A DNA stretch of 64,000 nucleotides from Helichrysum umbraculigerum (lineage: Eukaryota; Streptophyta; Magnoliopsida; Asterales; Asteraceae): positions 165,467,759 to 165,531,758 of the forward strand of contig CATIUR010000003.1 of the NCBI GenBank assembly GCA_949592205.1. The letters are read 5' to 3'. Position 1 is the stretch's first letter; each line of letters begins with the position of its first letter. Below are positions 31,401-41,949 of this stretch, in pieces. Under the pieces are notes generated by a model, which worked only from the letters and a program-made list of their open reading frames with translations, ran no database searches and was not told the DNA's origin. The position numbers and the translations under genes were made by a program.

Positions 31401-32881
31401 CTCATCCATGAATTTATAGGTTCTAGTTTTGATTGTTGAAGCTTGTTGGTAATAGAACTAATGACTATAGTGAACACTTGTTGTTAGATCGAATTACTAC
31501 ATTTATATGTCTATGTATAAATTGCCATTGATAGTAAACACTAATTTGGTACAAGACTAAACAAACAAGCTAGAATGTGTAAGTAGTGAATATGGCCAAT
31601 GTCTTTCATTTGGATGAGTTATAAACTTGCAATCAATGAATTTATGTTTAATTGAGAACCTTGTGTATTTGAGCTTAGTATAAATATCTTTAACTTGTTT
31701 AATGAAATATTAAAGGATATAGCGAACGTTTTCCATTTAGTAACTCATTATCAATTATTTGTCTATAAATGATTGAACAAACATTGCGAACGTAGATTTG
31801 GAATAAGTTAGGATTGTCGAACTCAAATGTGCAAGTTGGTAAATTGGTTTATACTTGGTTTCAATTAATGTTGTGTTTATTTCATTTGAGTGACATATGT
31901 GAAATTTAACATGGCATTTACTAGGAGTGACAACTAGTAGTTTTTATTGGAAATAATTATGTTTTATCTCACAAATTGACAACTTGTGGATTAGCATTGC
32001 CTTTACTTGGTAGTGACAACCGGTAATTGTATTATGGACAATCAAAGAATTGTGATCAAGAAAGTAAACCATTACTAGATTAAATCACAGGTTAGTGAAT
32101 CTAAATTAGAATATGGTGATGACGAACGTTAAGCCAATTTTAGTTGAGATTCACATATGAACTGGTTTTAACAAACACCCCGAGCTTACTAGTGAAATAA
32201 TCCAAGCAAGTATCCTTTAAATTCCTTGGTAACCAACATTTATAATCCGGCTCTTAAAAGCCCAATTGCCATTAGATTAGTTAAAAGTAGTTTTTAAGCA
32301 TTGTGACAATTCGGTCACACCAAACCCACATTTCCTTTTTATTTGTACAAATTAGTTACACTTGAATTGAATTCTTAAAACAACATTCCCTGTGTTCGAA
32401 CCTAGACTTACCACTACTATACTACTACTCGACAGGGTCCACTGCCCGGTTGTGTTTTGGTCTAGCTCGGTACTTTCTTGTTCACTTTTCAACGATAAAT
32501 TTTAAGACTGGATTTAGCACATCAATGGGCAATCATGTGCCCGACCATGTGCCCACTCCTTATCACGAGCCTCCTCGTTGGGGTGAACCGGGAGGTGTTC
32601 TCCCTGCCCCAGTTTATGATCGAGATGCTGCTTTAGTCGAGCTTCAGCGACATCATGCACACATGCAAACTTCCGACTATCATCAGAGGCAGCAAGACTG
32701 GGGCACTACTTGGTCATCCCCTCCCTCCAGCGTCCCTCAGAGCTCATGGACTGTTCCTGCGCCTTCCAACTGGCAGCAAGAGGCGCATAGTCACTGGCTT
32801 TTTGGATCGCCATCACCTTATCCGCAGCAGCATCAGCAGGACGATCCCACCCAGGACCCACCCCATGATGGGGGTTGGTAG
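28407..32881 (+). CDS. Element E ORF3, ATHILA ORF1-like protein; two exons, interrupted by solo LTR S
   Basis: Read as join(28407..28424, 29267..30585, 32530..32881), 1689 nt. Exon 1 is ATG plus five codons, ending AAG|GTATTT. The intron 28425-29266 ends TTGTGCAG, and the exon 2 phase agrees. The protein has DRHPHLIFGRH, RYLGGKNLNKHL, NVPYAVGKYLHAY and GGHLITRIAKGL, which I recognise as the ATHILA ORF-1 family of plant gypsy elements; it has no signal peptide or obvious membrane helix. An acidic EEEEAEQEQEEEAEA stretch and a Q/H/P-rich C-terminal tail (32531-32878) follow. S splits exon 2 after 30585; with S and one ATGGG copy left out, the phase is kept, so the ORF was open when S inserted. 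The role is unknown; it is often called env-like by position. Confidence 0.75.
28425..29266 (+). other. Predicted intron in E ORF3 (842 nt)
   Basis: Donor AAG|GTATTT, acceptor TTGTTGTGCAG|AGAG, both at phase 0. It is AT-rich, typical of plant introns, with no conserved coding sequence. The region upstream of the ATG (28230-28406) is CT-rich, like a plant 5' UTR, and contains two copies of a 23-nt direct repeat around 28346-28390. Confidence 0.6.
30586..32524 (+). mobile_element. Solo LTR S (Athila/Tat type, 1939 bp)
   Basis: Starts TGATATCGCTCATTTTG and ends AGCACATCA, with TG...CA ends, and is flanked by perfect 5-bp target duplications ATGGG (30581-30585 and 32525-32529). There is no internal sequence, so it is a solo LTR left by recombination. 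It belongs to the same family as the E 3' LTR (59349-61214): same ends, GATCGGCT/GATCTGCT words (30780-31060), repeated GCGAACGTT words (31722 on) and the block CGACAGGGTCCACTGCCCGG near the right end. It is inserted in ORF3 of E. Confidence 0.9.
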
Positions 32882-33227
32882 TTGGGCATTGTTATTATTT
32901 TTATTTGGGATTGTAAACTATTTGAACAATTTTTATTCTTTGTTATTTTTCTTTTTGGTACTTTGGATGATTAGCATTCATTTACCCTTTTATTATTATT
33001 ATTATTATATTTGGGGGCTTGTGTTGTGGTGTTTGTTTGTTGGCTGCCCGATATAGCATGCGGAACTGGAGTGGATCTCTACACGTCTATCATGAGCCAG
33101 CTCCTCCTTTCTCACCTTCATGCAAAACCCCCGGGGAAGTTCTCGTTTCTTTTTACCCCCGTGCTTTTGCTTATTTATTGATTATATTTGCATTGGGGTC
33201 AATGCAAACCTTAAGTGTGGGGAGGTA
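32882..33227 (+). other. Start of E 3' UTR with internal PPT-like tract
   Basis: Follows the ORF3 stop; AT-rich, with no gene. TTAAGTGTGGGGAGGTA (33211-33227) is a PPT-like tract directly at the insertion point of element C. The rest of the 3' UTR resumes at 57690. Confidence 0.6.
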
Positions 33228-33813
33228 TGTTGGGACATAGATTGTGAAAACAGATCTAGCTTGAAATAGGACTGGTGTAATTATTATTATGTTTGTATAT
33301 TGGTTTAGATTTGTAAATAAATATTTGTTTTGTTAGTAATATTCGTTAAACATATTATTGTGCTAAGTTAGACGAATGTTAAATACGAAATAAATAATAG
33401 ACGTTTCATGCGAGACGAGTCGAGATCTCAAGTCACAGCGAGTTGAGCTGTGAGGTGAGATCTGAACTCGCGAAGCTTGAGTCTGGCGAGCCGAGTCCTT
33501 TATTGGGCTTGGGCTGCGAGTTGGACCGAACTCGCAGGCCCATGCGAGCCGAGATGAGCTGAACGTATATAATGTTTTTCATCCCGTGAAAAACATAACA
33601 CTTTTGATACTTTTGCTGATCTGCGAATTCACAAAACCCAGAGAAAACTTAAACCTAACGGCTAGGCTTTGAAGTATTATTCGTTTAAAGTTAAGCTTTA
33701 TAAACGCAATTACGAACGTATTCGTTACTAGTAAGATAACACCGTATTGAGGAATTCCGCACCTTAATACTAAAGATAACGAAGTTATCGATCCTAAAAC
33801 TAGGGGACTTACA
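33228..33813 (+). repeat. 5' LTR of element C (586 bp)
   Basis: TGTTGGGACATAG ... GGGGACTTACA. It carries GCGAGTT/AACTCGC words (33415-33555), TATATAA at 33566-33572 and the inverted repeat ATGTTTTTCA-tcccg-TGAAAAACAT at 33572-33596. In the 3' copy (57439-57463) only the loop has changed. Confidence 0.92.
33566..33596 (+). promoter_or_regulatory. TATA box and 10-bp inverted repeat of C's LTR promoter
   Basis: TATATAA (33566-33572) overlaps by one base a perfect 10-bp inverted repeat with a 5-nt loop (33572-33596). A and B have an inverted repeat of different sequence just downstream of their TATA box. Confidence 0.5.
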
Positions 33814-33815
33814 TC

Positions 33816-33833
33816 TGGTATCAGAGCTTTCGG
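33816..33833 (+). other. Primer binding site of element C (tRNA-iMet)
   Basis: TGGTATCAGAGCTTTCGG, 2 nt after the LTR end. The first 12 bases match the complement of the initiator-Met tRNA 3' end. Confidence 0.88.
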
Positions 33834-34272
33834 GCTAAATACGAGTGTGTTCGTGAGTTTTAGTAATATTGCGTTTTTTATTCGGGTCGTTTTTACGTGC
33901 TTTCTTGCAATACTAACTATCAAAATCATTCTCTGGACGTTTTAGGGTTTGTTTAATGTAGAAATTTTAAGTTTCAGTCGTAAAAATACCTTAAACATTC
34001 GTTTTCGGGTTTAACAGCCGTTTCGCGAGTCGAGATTAGGGTTCCAGCTTCGCCTGCCAACCGAGTTGAACTAGCGAGTCGAACTGAGGCTTGCGAGTCG
34101 AACCGAGATCCCTCGCGAATCGACATCACTTGCGAATCGACATCTTTAGCAATCCGAACTGAGGCTTGCGAATCGACGTATTCTGCGAGTCGAGCTGAGA
34201 TTGCGAGTTGAGCTGAGTCTTGCGAGTTGAGTTTTCTGAATTCGCGAAACAGTTTAATTTTACGTTTTTAAG
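33834..34272 (+). repeat. Leader of C with GCGAGTCG / GCGAGTTG motif array
   Basis: About ten copies of GCGAGT(C/T)GA and GCGAATCGA between 34025 and 34250. The same word is in the LTRs and before ORF3 (41950-42600). No gene. Confidence 0.75.
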
Positions 34273-37092
34273 ATGTCTGACTTAAGTAGAATGATCGAAA
34301 TGGTCCACGAGGTGGGAAAGTCAAACGTTCCACCTAAGTTGTTAAGGATCAAGGATTACTACAATTGGAAGGACAGATTTGAATCTTACTGTAGATTCCA
34401 TGACCTGTCAATCTGGATGTGTATCAAGAGTGGATACACCGCACCTACTCAAACTGTTCAAAATGCCACTGTGGTTCATACCTATCAGAACCTGAGTGAT
34501 CAAGAGAAGGAAGCTTACAGAAATGAAAATAAAGCACATTCTTGCATAAAGATGTGTCTTCCTAAAGAAATCGCTCATCAACTGAAGTCTTTTCATACTG
34601 CTAGAACGCTCTGGGAAGCTCTAGAGAAAAGAGGTGAGGGAAGTCCACAGGTGAGAGCTGGCAAGAGGAGTCTTCTCAAAAAGCAGTTTACTATGTTTAA
34701 AGCTTTAAAAGGAGAAGATCTTGATGCCTATGTCACGCGTTTCTACCATCTGTTAAGTGAACTGGAATACCATGAGATTGTTGAAGAAGAAGTAGCTAAA
34801 ACCGACAAGTTTCTTGAGGGTTTGCCTTCTAAATGGGAAATGTATGGCGTTATGATTAAGGATAACGAAACCAGGTATTCTACTATAACCTTAGAGCAAG
34901 TCATTGACAAGCTGAAAGGTTATGATTTCTCCAGAAAGTCAAGAGATAGTGATTCTGATCAGGTTCAGAACCCTGGGTTGTATCATGGAAAGTCAAGTCT
35001 TTCGACTGCGTCATCTAGTTCGACCACTGCACTGTTAGTTGGTGATACTAGTGAAAATGGAGAACTGATTTCTGAAGATCTGTGCTTTATTTCCTCCTCT
35101 AGTGATGAGACAAAGGGAAAGAATTCTGAGAAGTCACCTCAAGAGCATCAGAAGATGCCGATGAGTGTGAAATCTGCTGAACAGCAACTGTCTGTTCTTG
35201 CTTCCTTTGTTGCATCATATGAGAACTACATAGAGGGAAAGATCAATGATCCTATTCTTTTTGATGAGGATTATGAGCAGATCGATACTGATTATCTTGA
35301 GGAACTGGAGCTTCAAGATCAACTTGCGTTGATTTCTAGAAAGGTTAAGAATTTCCTCAAGAGAACTGGTAGAAAGGTGTTGGGCAATAGATCAGGGTTT
35401 GATAAAACCAAGGTCAGATGCTTTAACTGTCAGGGTATTGGTCATTTTGCTAGAGAATGCCAAAGACCTAAAGTAGAAGCACATGTAAAACAAGGTTCGT
35501 GAAGTACTCTTGCTTCCAAAGCCTTAGTGGTAAAGCAGTTGGATGGTTCTTATGATTGGCAAGCTCATTCTGAGGAAGCCTTGATGGCCGAGATCGAAGA
35601 GACAACTGCTGGATCAGTGTCCTACATGCCCACTGATATGGAACAGAGAGTAGAGGTGCCTGAGTCTGAAATGAAGGCAAGTGATGATGACGTGCTATAT
35701 ATGGATTCAGCTCCAGATATGAGTCCTGAAGAATTCGTGGCACGCATGGCTGAATTACAAACTGACAAGAAAAAGGTATGTTTAGGTATTCTTAATCTTG
35801 CTGATGTTTGTTACTTAGTTACTGATTTACAATCTCAGAATAGTGTCTTAACTGTGTCAAATAGCAATCTGTCATCACAATTGAATATGGATAAGGAATC
35901 CTATAAGACTGTTAGATCTGAACTTGATCAAGCCATTATGGATATTCGTAGATTAAGTGATGATAAACAAGTCTTAAAAGATAAAATTAAGTCTGATGCT
36001 TCGGATAGAACAAAACTTAGAGATACCATAAGTGAAAAATCTGTTGTCATAGATGGTCTCTATATGAATATCAAAGACTTAAACGAGACAATTGCTAGTA
36101 AGGATCAGGAAATAGTGAACCTTAACTTAAGGTTAATTGAGCAAAACCGTAAACTTGAGAACTATAGGACATCTCAAATGGATAAAATGTTAGATGCTCA
36201 ACGTAGTGTAAAGGACAAGACTGGGTTAGGTTACAATGATGTATCCCCTCCTTTTAATGCCAATTACACTCCTATTCCTGAAGATTCTGAGATGACTGAA
36301 GTTAATCCTGAAATTTCAGTAACTAATGATCAGGAACAGTCAGAGGCACAGAAGGATGTTATTAAGAACCCTTCATCAGATAATAGTAAGGCTTCTCATT
36401 TCACCAAAATACAATTTGTATCGGGTGGAGTGATTAACGATGCTAAGACTGATGATAAGGTTAATAAGGAACATATATCTGAACCTTTAGTGCCTAAGAC
36501 TCCGAGTAGTAATGCAAAAGTTCCTAAATCACGCAAGCAGATGTCTTGTTTCAAGTGTCATCAAAAGGGACACGTGGCTTCGTGTTGTCCTAACAAAAAG
36601 CCTGAAACACCACATAAGCTTGTGATTGATGAAAAGACACAGACCGACTCTAGTATGACTGTAGATGGGTTAGATACCAAACCTAAGTTAGGTAATAAAC
36701 CTGTTAATATTCTTAAAAGAGACGGTAAACATAGTGTCTCCCCACCTAAACCTAAACGGCCATATACTCAAAGTGATAATTCTGTCCATAAGTCTAGGGA
36801 TGTGACACCGTCGAGGTTTAGAACTCCAAGTAGAGGCCATAGTCATTATGAGAGTGGTACTACTTCGCGATCACATGAGTTTAATTATAGTTATTATAAT
36901 AGAGCTCATAATTATGTGCCTAGGAGGTTATCCTCAAATTCATCTCTTAAGGCTGATCGTCCACAAACTCAAGCTACTTCGAAAGTAACCAAAGCTCCTG
37001 ATGGGAAGGATGGTTATTTTAAAGAACTTAAGTTTGTTGATGATAAGGGACAAACCAAGACCGTAATGGCTTGGGTCCCTCTTGATAACTGA
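34273..37092 (+). CDS. gag: Element C Gag with one in-frame stop
   Basis: Frame from ATG 34273 to TGA 37090-37092, 940 codons. A TGA at 35500-35502, just after the first zinc knuckle, interrupts it; the same frame continues (35527 on). The N-terminal capsid-like region (YYNWKDRFESYCRFHDL, LLKKQFTMFKAL) is followed by knuckle 1 (CFNCQGIGHFARECQRP) near residue 382, a long coiled-coil region (about residues 500-640) and knuckle 2 (CFKCHQKGHVASCCPNK) near residue 758. It is collinear with A and B Gag but clearly diverged. The last residues (VMAWVPLDN) lie in the candidate gag/pol intron, as do KAWVTVSH of B and KAWVSVSH of A. Confidence 0.9.
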
Positions 37093-37114
37093 TCGTATTT
37101 TGTGTTATGTGCAG
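37063..37114 (+). other. Candidate 52-nt GT-AG intron at the C gag/pol junction
   Basis: GTAATG starts at 37063 on a gag codon boundary. CTGAT (37089-37093), including the gag stop TGA, resembles a branch site, and TATGTGCAG ends at 37114. Position 37115 is a pol codon boundary. The segment is one base shorter than in A and B, and pol here is correspondingly in the other alternative frame relative to gag, so removal gives an in-frame joint in all three. Confidence 0.55.
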
Positions 37115-40100
37115 GAGCATGCTGTGAACAAGGACAGCTGGTGGTATGTAGACAGTGGATGCTCGAGGCACATGACCGGAGAAAGAAGTCTACTGAAGGA
37201 ATTCTAGGAGAGTCTCAAGCAAAAAGTAAATTTTGCAGGAGATAAAGGAGGAGTAATTTCGGGAAAAGGAAAAGTTTCAAATGGAACTTTGACTCTTGAG
37301 GATGTGAACTACGTTGAAGAACTAACTCACAACCTAGTGAGTGTTTCCCAAGTCTGTGATAAAGGTCATCCAGTTTATTTTAATGAAAAGGAAGCCTTAG
37401 TCCTGAAGCCAGGTTTCAGAATTCCTGATGAATGGATATTGATGAGGGCGCCAAGGAAGAAGGACATCTATGCTATCAACATGGGTGTTCCTAACTCTTC
37501 AATGGTGTCTACATGTTTATTATCCAAGGCTTCAGAAACAGACGCATTATTATGGCATAGGAGAATGGCACATCAGAACTGGAGAAAGATGAATTATATA
37601 ACCAAAAATGGTTTGGTTCTAGGTGTACCACAAAAACGTTTCGAGTCTGAGGATAAGTGTGTTTCTTGCATGAAAGGAAAGCAGCACAAGAAACCACACA
37701 GAACTAAGACTGAAAACTCTATCTCCTCGCCGTTTGAATTGCTACATATGGATCTCTTCGGCCCAATAAGCAAGAGAAGTCTAGGTGGCAAATGGTACTG
37801 TTTGGTTGTCACAGATGACTACTCTAGATTCTCATGGGTATTCTTTTTGGGATCAAAGGATGAGACTCCTGGAATTCTAATTGAGTTCTTTGATCTAGTA
37901 GAGAATGTCTATAAAAAGAGAGTTAAGCGTATTCGTAGTGATAATGGAACAGAATTAAAAAATTCAACGTTGAATATCTATTGCTTAAGCAAAGGGATAT
38001 TACATCAATTCAGTGCACCTTATGAACCTCAACAGAATGGTGTTGCTGAAAGGAAAAATAGGACGTTGATTGAAGCTGCTAGAACAATGCTTGCTGATTC
38101 AAAGCTTCCGGTCATCTTTTGGGCAGAGGCAGTGAATACAGCATGTTATGTTCTTAATAGAGTTCTTACGGTTAAGAGACATAACAAGACTTGTTATGAG
38201 CTTTTGAACAATAAGAAACCTAACTTAAAAGGGTTTGAACCCTTTGGAGTTTCATGCACCATATTAAAGACTGGACATCAAGCAAAATTTGGTGAGAAGG
38301 CTGACGAAGGATTTTTACTAGGTTATATGCCCAATTCGCCAAACAAGAGAGTCTTTAATAAAGTCACAGGACGTTTGGAGGTAGTTTATAATATTGAGGT
38401 TACGAGCTACTCACCTGATGTTCATAAGGGCTTAGATTGGCAATTTGATTATTCTGATCTTTTTGCATCATTTAAAGTTCCTATTAGTGACTATGTCAGT
38501 GATTCAAAGATAGCTGAACATTTATTGTTTGAAGATGAGAATATTGGTCCCGCTTCAACATCAAGTGTTAAGCAGTCTGGAATTAAGACTAATGTTGACT
38601 CAGATAAAGCTTTCACAAGTGAGTCACAACAACCTTCCGAGGATAAGTCTCAAGAAACAAAAGATCCTGATGATCTTTCTACAAAGTTTGATGATATACT
38701 TACTCCTTTGAAACACTTAAGGATATCTTCTGCTCGTACGGAAGATGTACCTGCATTGGAAGAGATTGGTAGTAATTTAGGAGATGATATACCGGTTGAA
38801 CCAGTTACTACAACTAAAACGAGTAAGAATCGTCCCGTTGAAAATATCATCGGTGATATTAATACTCCGGTTCAAACTAGGCATCAATCCAGAGCTAGTA
38901 CGTCTGAGAATTTAGAATACCAAAGCTTGTATACTGCAATGAAAGAGACAGGGATTCCTAATCAATGTCTATATTCATGCTTTATCTCACAAGTCGAGCC
39001 TAAAAATGTTCAAATGGCTTTAAAAGAAAGCTCGTGGGTAGAAGCAATGCAAGAGGAACTATCACAGTTCACTAAATTACAAGTATGGGAGTTGGTTGAC
39101 CTACCAAAGGGAGAATATCCAATTGGAACTAGATGGGTATTTAAGTGCAAGAGAGATGATAAAGGAATCGTTACTCGCAATAAAGCTCGTCTGGTGGTTC
39201 AAGGTTTTAATCAACAAGAAGGTATTGACTACAATGAAGTGTTTGCACCAGTTGCTAGGCTAGAAGCAATTAGAGTATTCTTAGCATTCGCATCATATTT
39301 TGGTATAAAAGTGGATCAGTTGGATGTTAAGAGTGCCTTTTTGTATGGCAAAGTGGAAGAATTGGTGTATGTTTCACAACCGCCAGGGTTTGCTGATCCT
39401 GAGTATCCAGATAGAGTATATCGTTTGAATAAGGCTCTATATGGATTACATCAAGCACCTAGGGCATGGTATGGAACTCTATGAACGTATCTACTTGAGA
39501 ATGGATTTACAAGAGGATCGATTGATAGTACACTGTTTGTGAAATGGAAAAAGAAAGACTTTCTTCTCGTGCAAGTTTATGTTGATGACATTATTTTTGG
39601 ATCATCTGATGAAAAGATGTGTCAAGAATTCGAGCAAGTCATGAGAAAAAGGTTTGAAATGTCTGCAATGGGAGAGTTGAATTTCTTCTTAGGATTACAA
39701 GTTGATCAAAAGAAGGATGGATTCTTTATTCATCAATCTAAATATACATATGAGCTATTAGAACGCTTTAAGATGGATGAAAGTAAGGTCTACAATACTC
39801 CAATTCCAGTCAATCATGGACTAGGTCCAAATACATCGAGTGATAGCGATGTGGATCCAACTCTTTACAGAGCCATGATCGGATCACTGATGTATCTAAC
39901 AGCCTCTAGGCCTGACATAATGTTTGCTGTTTGTTTATGCGCAAGATATCAGGCTAATCCGAAAGAGTCACATATGCAAGCTGTTAAACGAATCTTTCGT
40001 TACCTCAAAGGGAAACCTAAGCTGGGTCTTTGGTATCCGATTGATGGAGACTTAGATCTCATAGCATATACTGATTCGGATTATGGAGGATGCAATCAGA

Positions 40101-40524
40101 ATAGGAAATCTACGACCGGAGGATGTCAATTCCTAGGAGGTAGATTAGTATCCTGGCAGTGCAAGAAGCAAACCTCGGTAGCCATTTCTACATGTGAAGC
40201 TGAGTATGTTGCAGCTGGCAGCTGTTGCTCGCAAGTACTTTGGATTCAACAGCAACTGCGGGATTACGGGTTAAATATAACCAATACTCCTATGATGATT
40301 GATAACGATCTACTATGCCGATCACCAATAATCCGGTGAAGCACAGTAAAACTAAGCATATTGATATTCGACATCATTTTATTAGAGATTGTGCTGAGAA
40401 AAAGTTGATAAAGTTAGTTAAGGTTCCATCATTGGATAACTTAGCAGACTTATACACAAAGGCGTTCGACAGAGCAAGATTTGAGACGTTGGTTCAACTA
40501 AACGGAATGAGAAATCCAGAGTGA
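37115..40524 (+). pseudogene. pol: Element C Pol polyprotein (PR-IN-RT-RNase H), disrupted
   Basis: Protease (YVDSGCSRHMTGE), integrase zinc region (WHRRMAHQNWRKMN ... CVSCMKGK), integrase core (HMDLFGP, RSDNGTELKN, QQNGVAERKN), RT with YVDD near 39582, and RNase H with YTDSDYGG and STCEAEYVAA. Breaks are TAG 37205-37207 shortly after the protease active site, TGA 39482-39484 in RT, and a frameshift around 40300-40315 in RNase H, after which the last 65 residues (KHSKTKHIDIRHHFIRD) continue in another frame to 40524. The order marks Ty1/copia. It is a dead copy with an otherwise well-preserved sequence. Confidence 0.9.
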
Positions 40525-40574
40525 TTAGTCTTCCAAGGGTATTTTTGTAATACTTAGTATTTCTATGTTCATTT

Positions 40575-40586
40575 AAAAAAAAAAAA
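40575..40586 (+). repeat. Poly(A) tract after C pol
   Basis: 12 A about 50 nt after the pol stop, equivalent to the runs in A and B, followed by GGGGG. Confidence 0.7.
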
Positions 40587-40857
40587 GGGGGCGTATGGCA
40601 TTCATTTGCTTGTTACCTAAGGGGAATCGCCTTCATTTAAGTTTTTATTTGCAAAAAACTAAGGGAAATGATAGTACATTAGGAGAATAAGCTTCACAAT
40701 AATAAGCTTAAGTCCTAAGTATGATATGGTAGTAGGTTCAAATAAAGTTGTTTTAGAACTACAGCGGTTCTATCAGGTATGTGTTTATATTTATTTGATT
40801 ATGCACCTATATCCACAAGTTATAATTTGTCTATTTTTAGTGAAAACTTTAGATGGG

Positions 40858-41690
40858 TTCATCATATGATGTACTGGTAGGCAAAGTATATGAAATTTTC
40901 TAAGCCTTAAGAAGTTAATTAACTACTTGTTTATTATCTTGTGTTACTATTCTATGATGTATGACATCAAGTCTTAATTGTTGAATGATGGTATTTCCAT
41001 ACACTGTTATCATGCATATTAATTTGAATTGACAAATAGTAGCAATATGGGTATTAACTTAATTACTGGTAACTTTGTTGTACTAAGTACAGAACTGAAA
41101 CCTTTAATTAAATTAATATTCTCAAATATATTTTGAATTATGCTAGAAGGGATCTTCTGTTGTACTACGTACAGACTTAGTTAACATAGCATATTCAAAG
41201 TATGTTTGATATTTGTCTAACCTTAAAAATTCAAGTGTATGTTATATGTTTCGAAAAGATACATCATTTAGTAACCGCTACCTTGAAATTTAATGATGCC
41301 GTGTTATGAGTTTTACTTGAATTCTTCAGTATGTCATATAATAGGAAGCATTTGATAATATTCATACTAACAATAAAGTGTTTGCTTAGAAAATTGAGTA
41401 TAATTTGTTTATGTGGATCATAATACCGGTAATCGTCTTGGACTATCTATAAAAATATTCACTTTATGTGAGTAATGCATTTATTAATTATGCTATGTGA
41501 ATAAAGGTACCTAAGATATAATTTTATAAATATAAATGTATAAATGATAAATTTAGTGGTAATTTTATAGTAATTTACTTGAATTTCATGAGGTATGAAT
41601 ACTACCAATCTGCTTAGACTTTTAAATAGTTAATTAACTGTTTATTCTTACTAATATGATCCCTAAGCAGATAAAATCTTATTTATTTTG
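40858..41690 (+). ncRNA. Conserved twin-hairpin module of element C (non-coding)
   Basis: Landmarks: CATCATATGATGTACTGG then TAGGCA (40860-40883); hairpin 1 at 41052-41118 (TATTAACTTAATTA pairing with TAATTAAATTAATA around TTTGTTGTACTAAGTACAGA); hairpin 2 at 41132-41199 (TTTGAATTATGCTA pairing with TAGCATATTCAAA, one bulge, around TTCTGTTGTACTACGTACAG); AATATTCATACTAACAATAA (41356-41375); GTGGATCATAATACCGGTAA near 41415; ATATGATCCCTAAGCAGA near 41655. The stems differ in sequence from A, B and D yet still pair. No ORF. Confidence 0.6.
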
Positions 41691-41949
41691 TATATTTACT
41701 TTGTTTCGGGTGATTAATAAAATGGTACTTGATACCAAAGTTTATATAATTGTGTTTTTATCTTATTTTTATTTGTTTTTTATTTTATTATTTAAGTTTT
41801 TGTGTTTTACCCTTCGGAATTAAATTATACTGAATACTTTTGAGTTGAACAAACGTAACAATTTGCAAGTGAAAATTAATTGTAATTTAGACTTGTAAAA
41901 TATCGGGTTTTATTTATACTTAGAATTAAATTCGCGTTTTAATTTAATC

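Noticed and set aside
33816..33833. tRNA gene fragment
   Set aside because: Only an 18-nt primer binding site next to an LTR; no cloverleaf.
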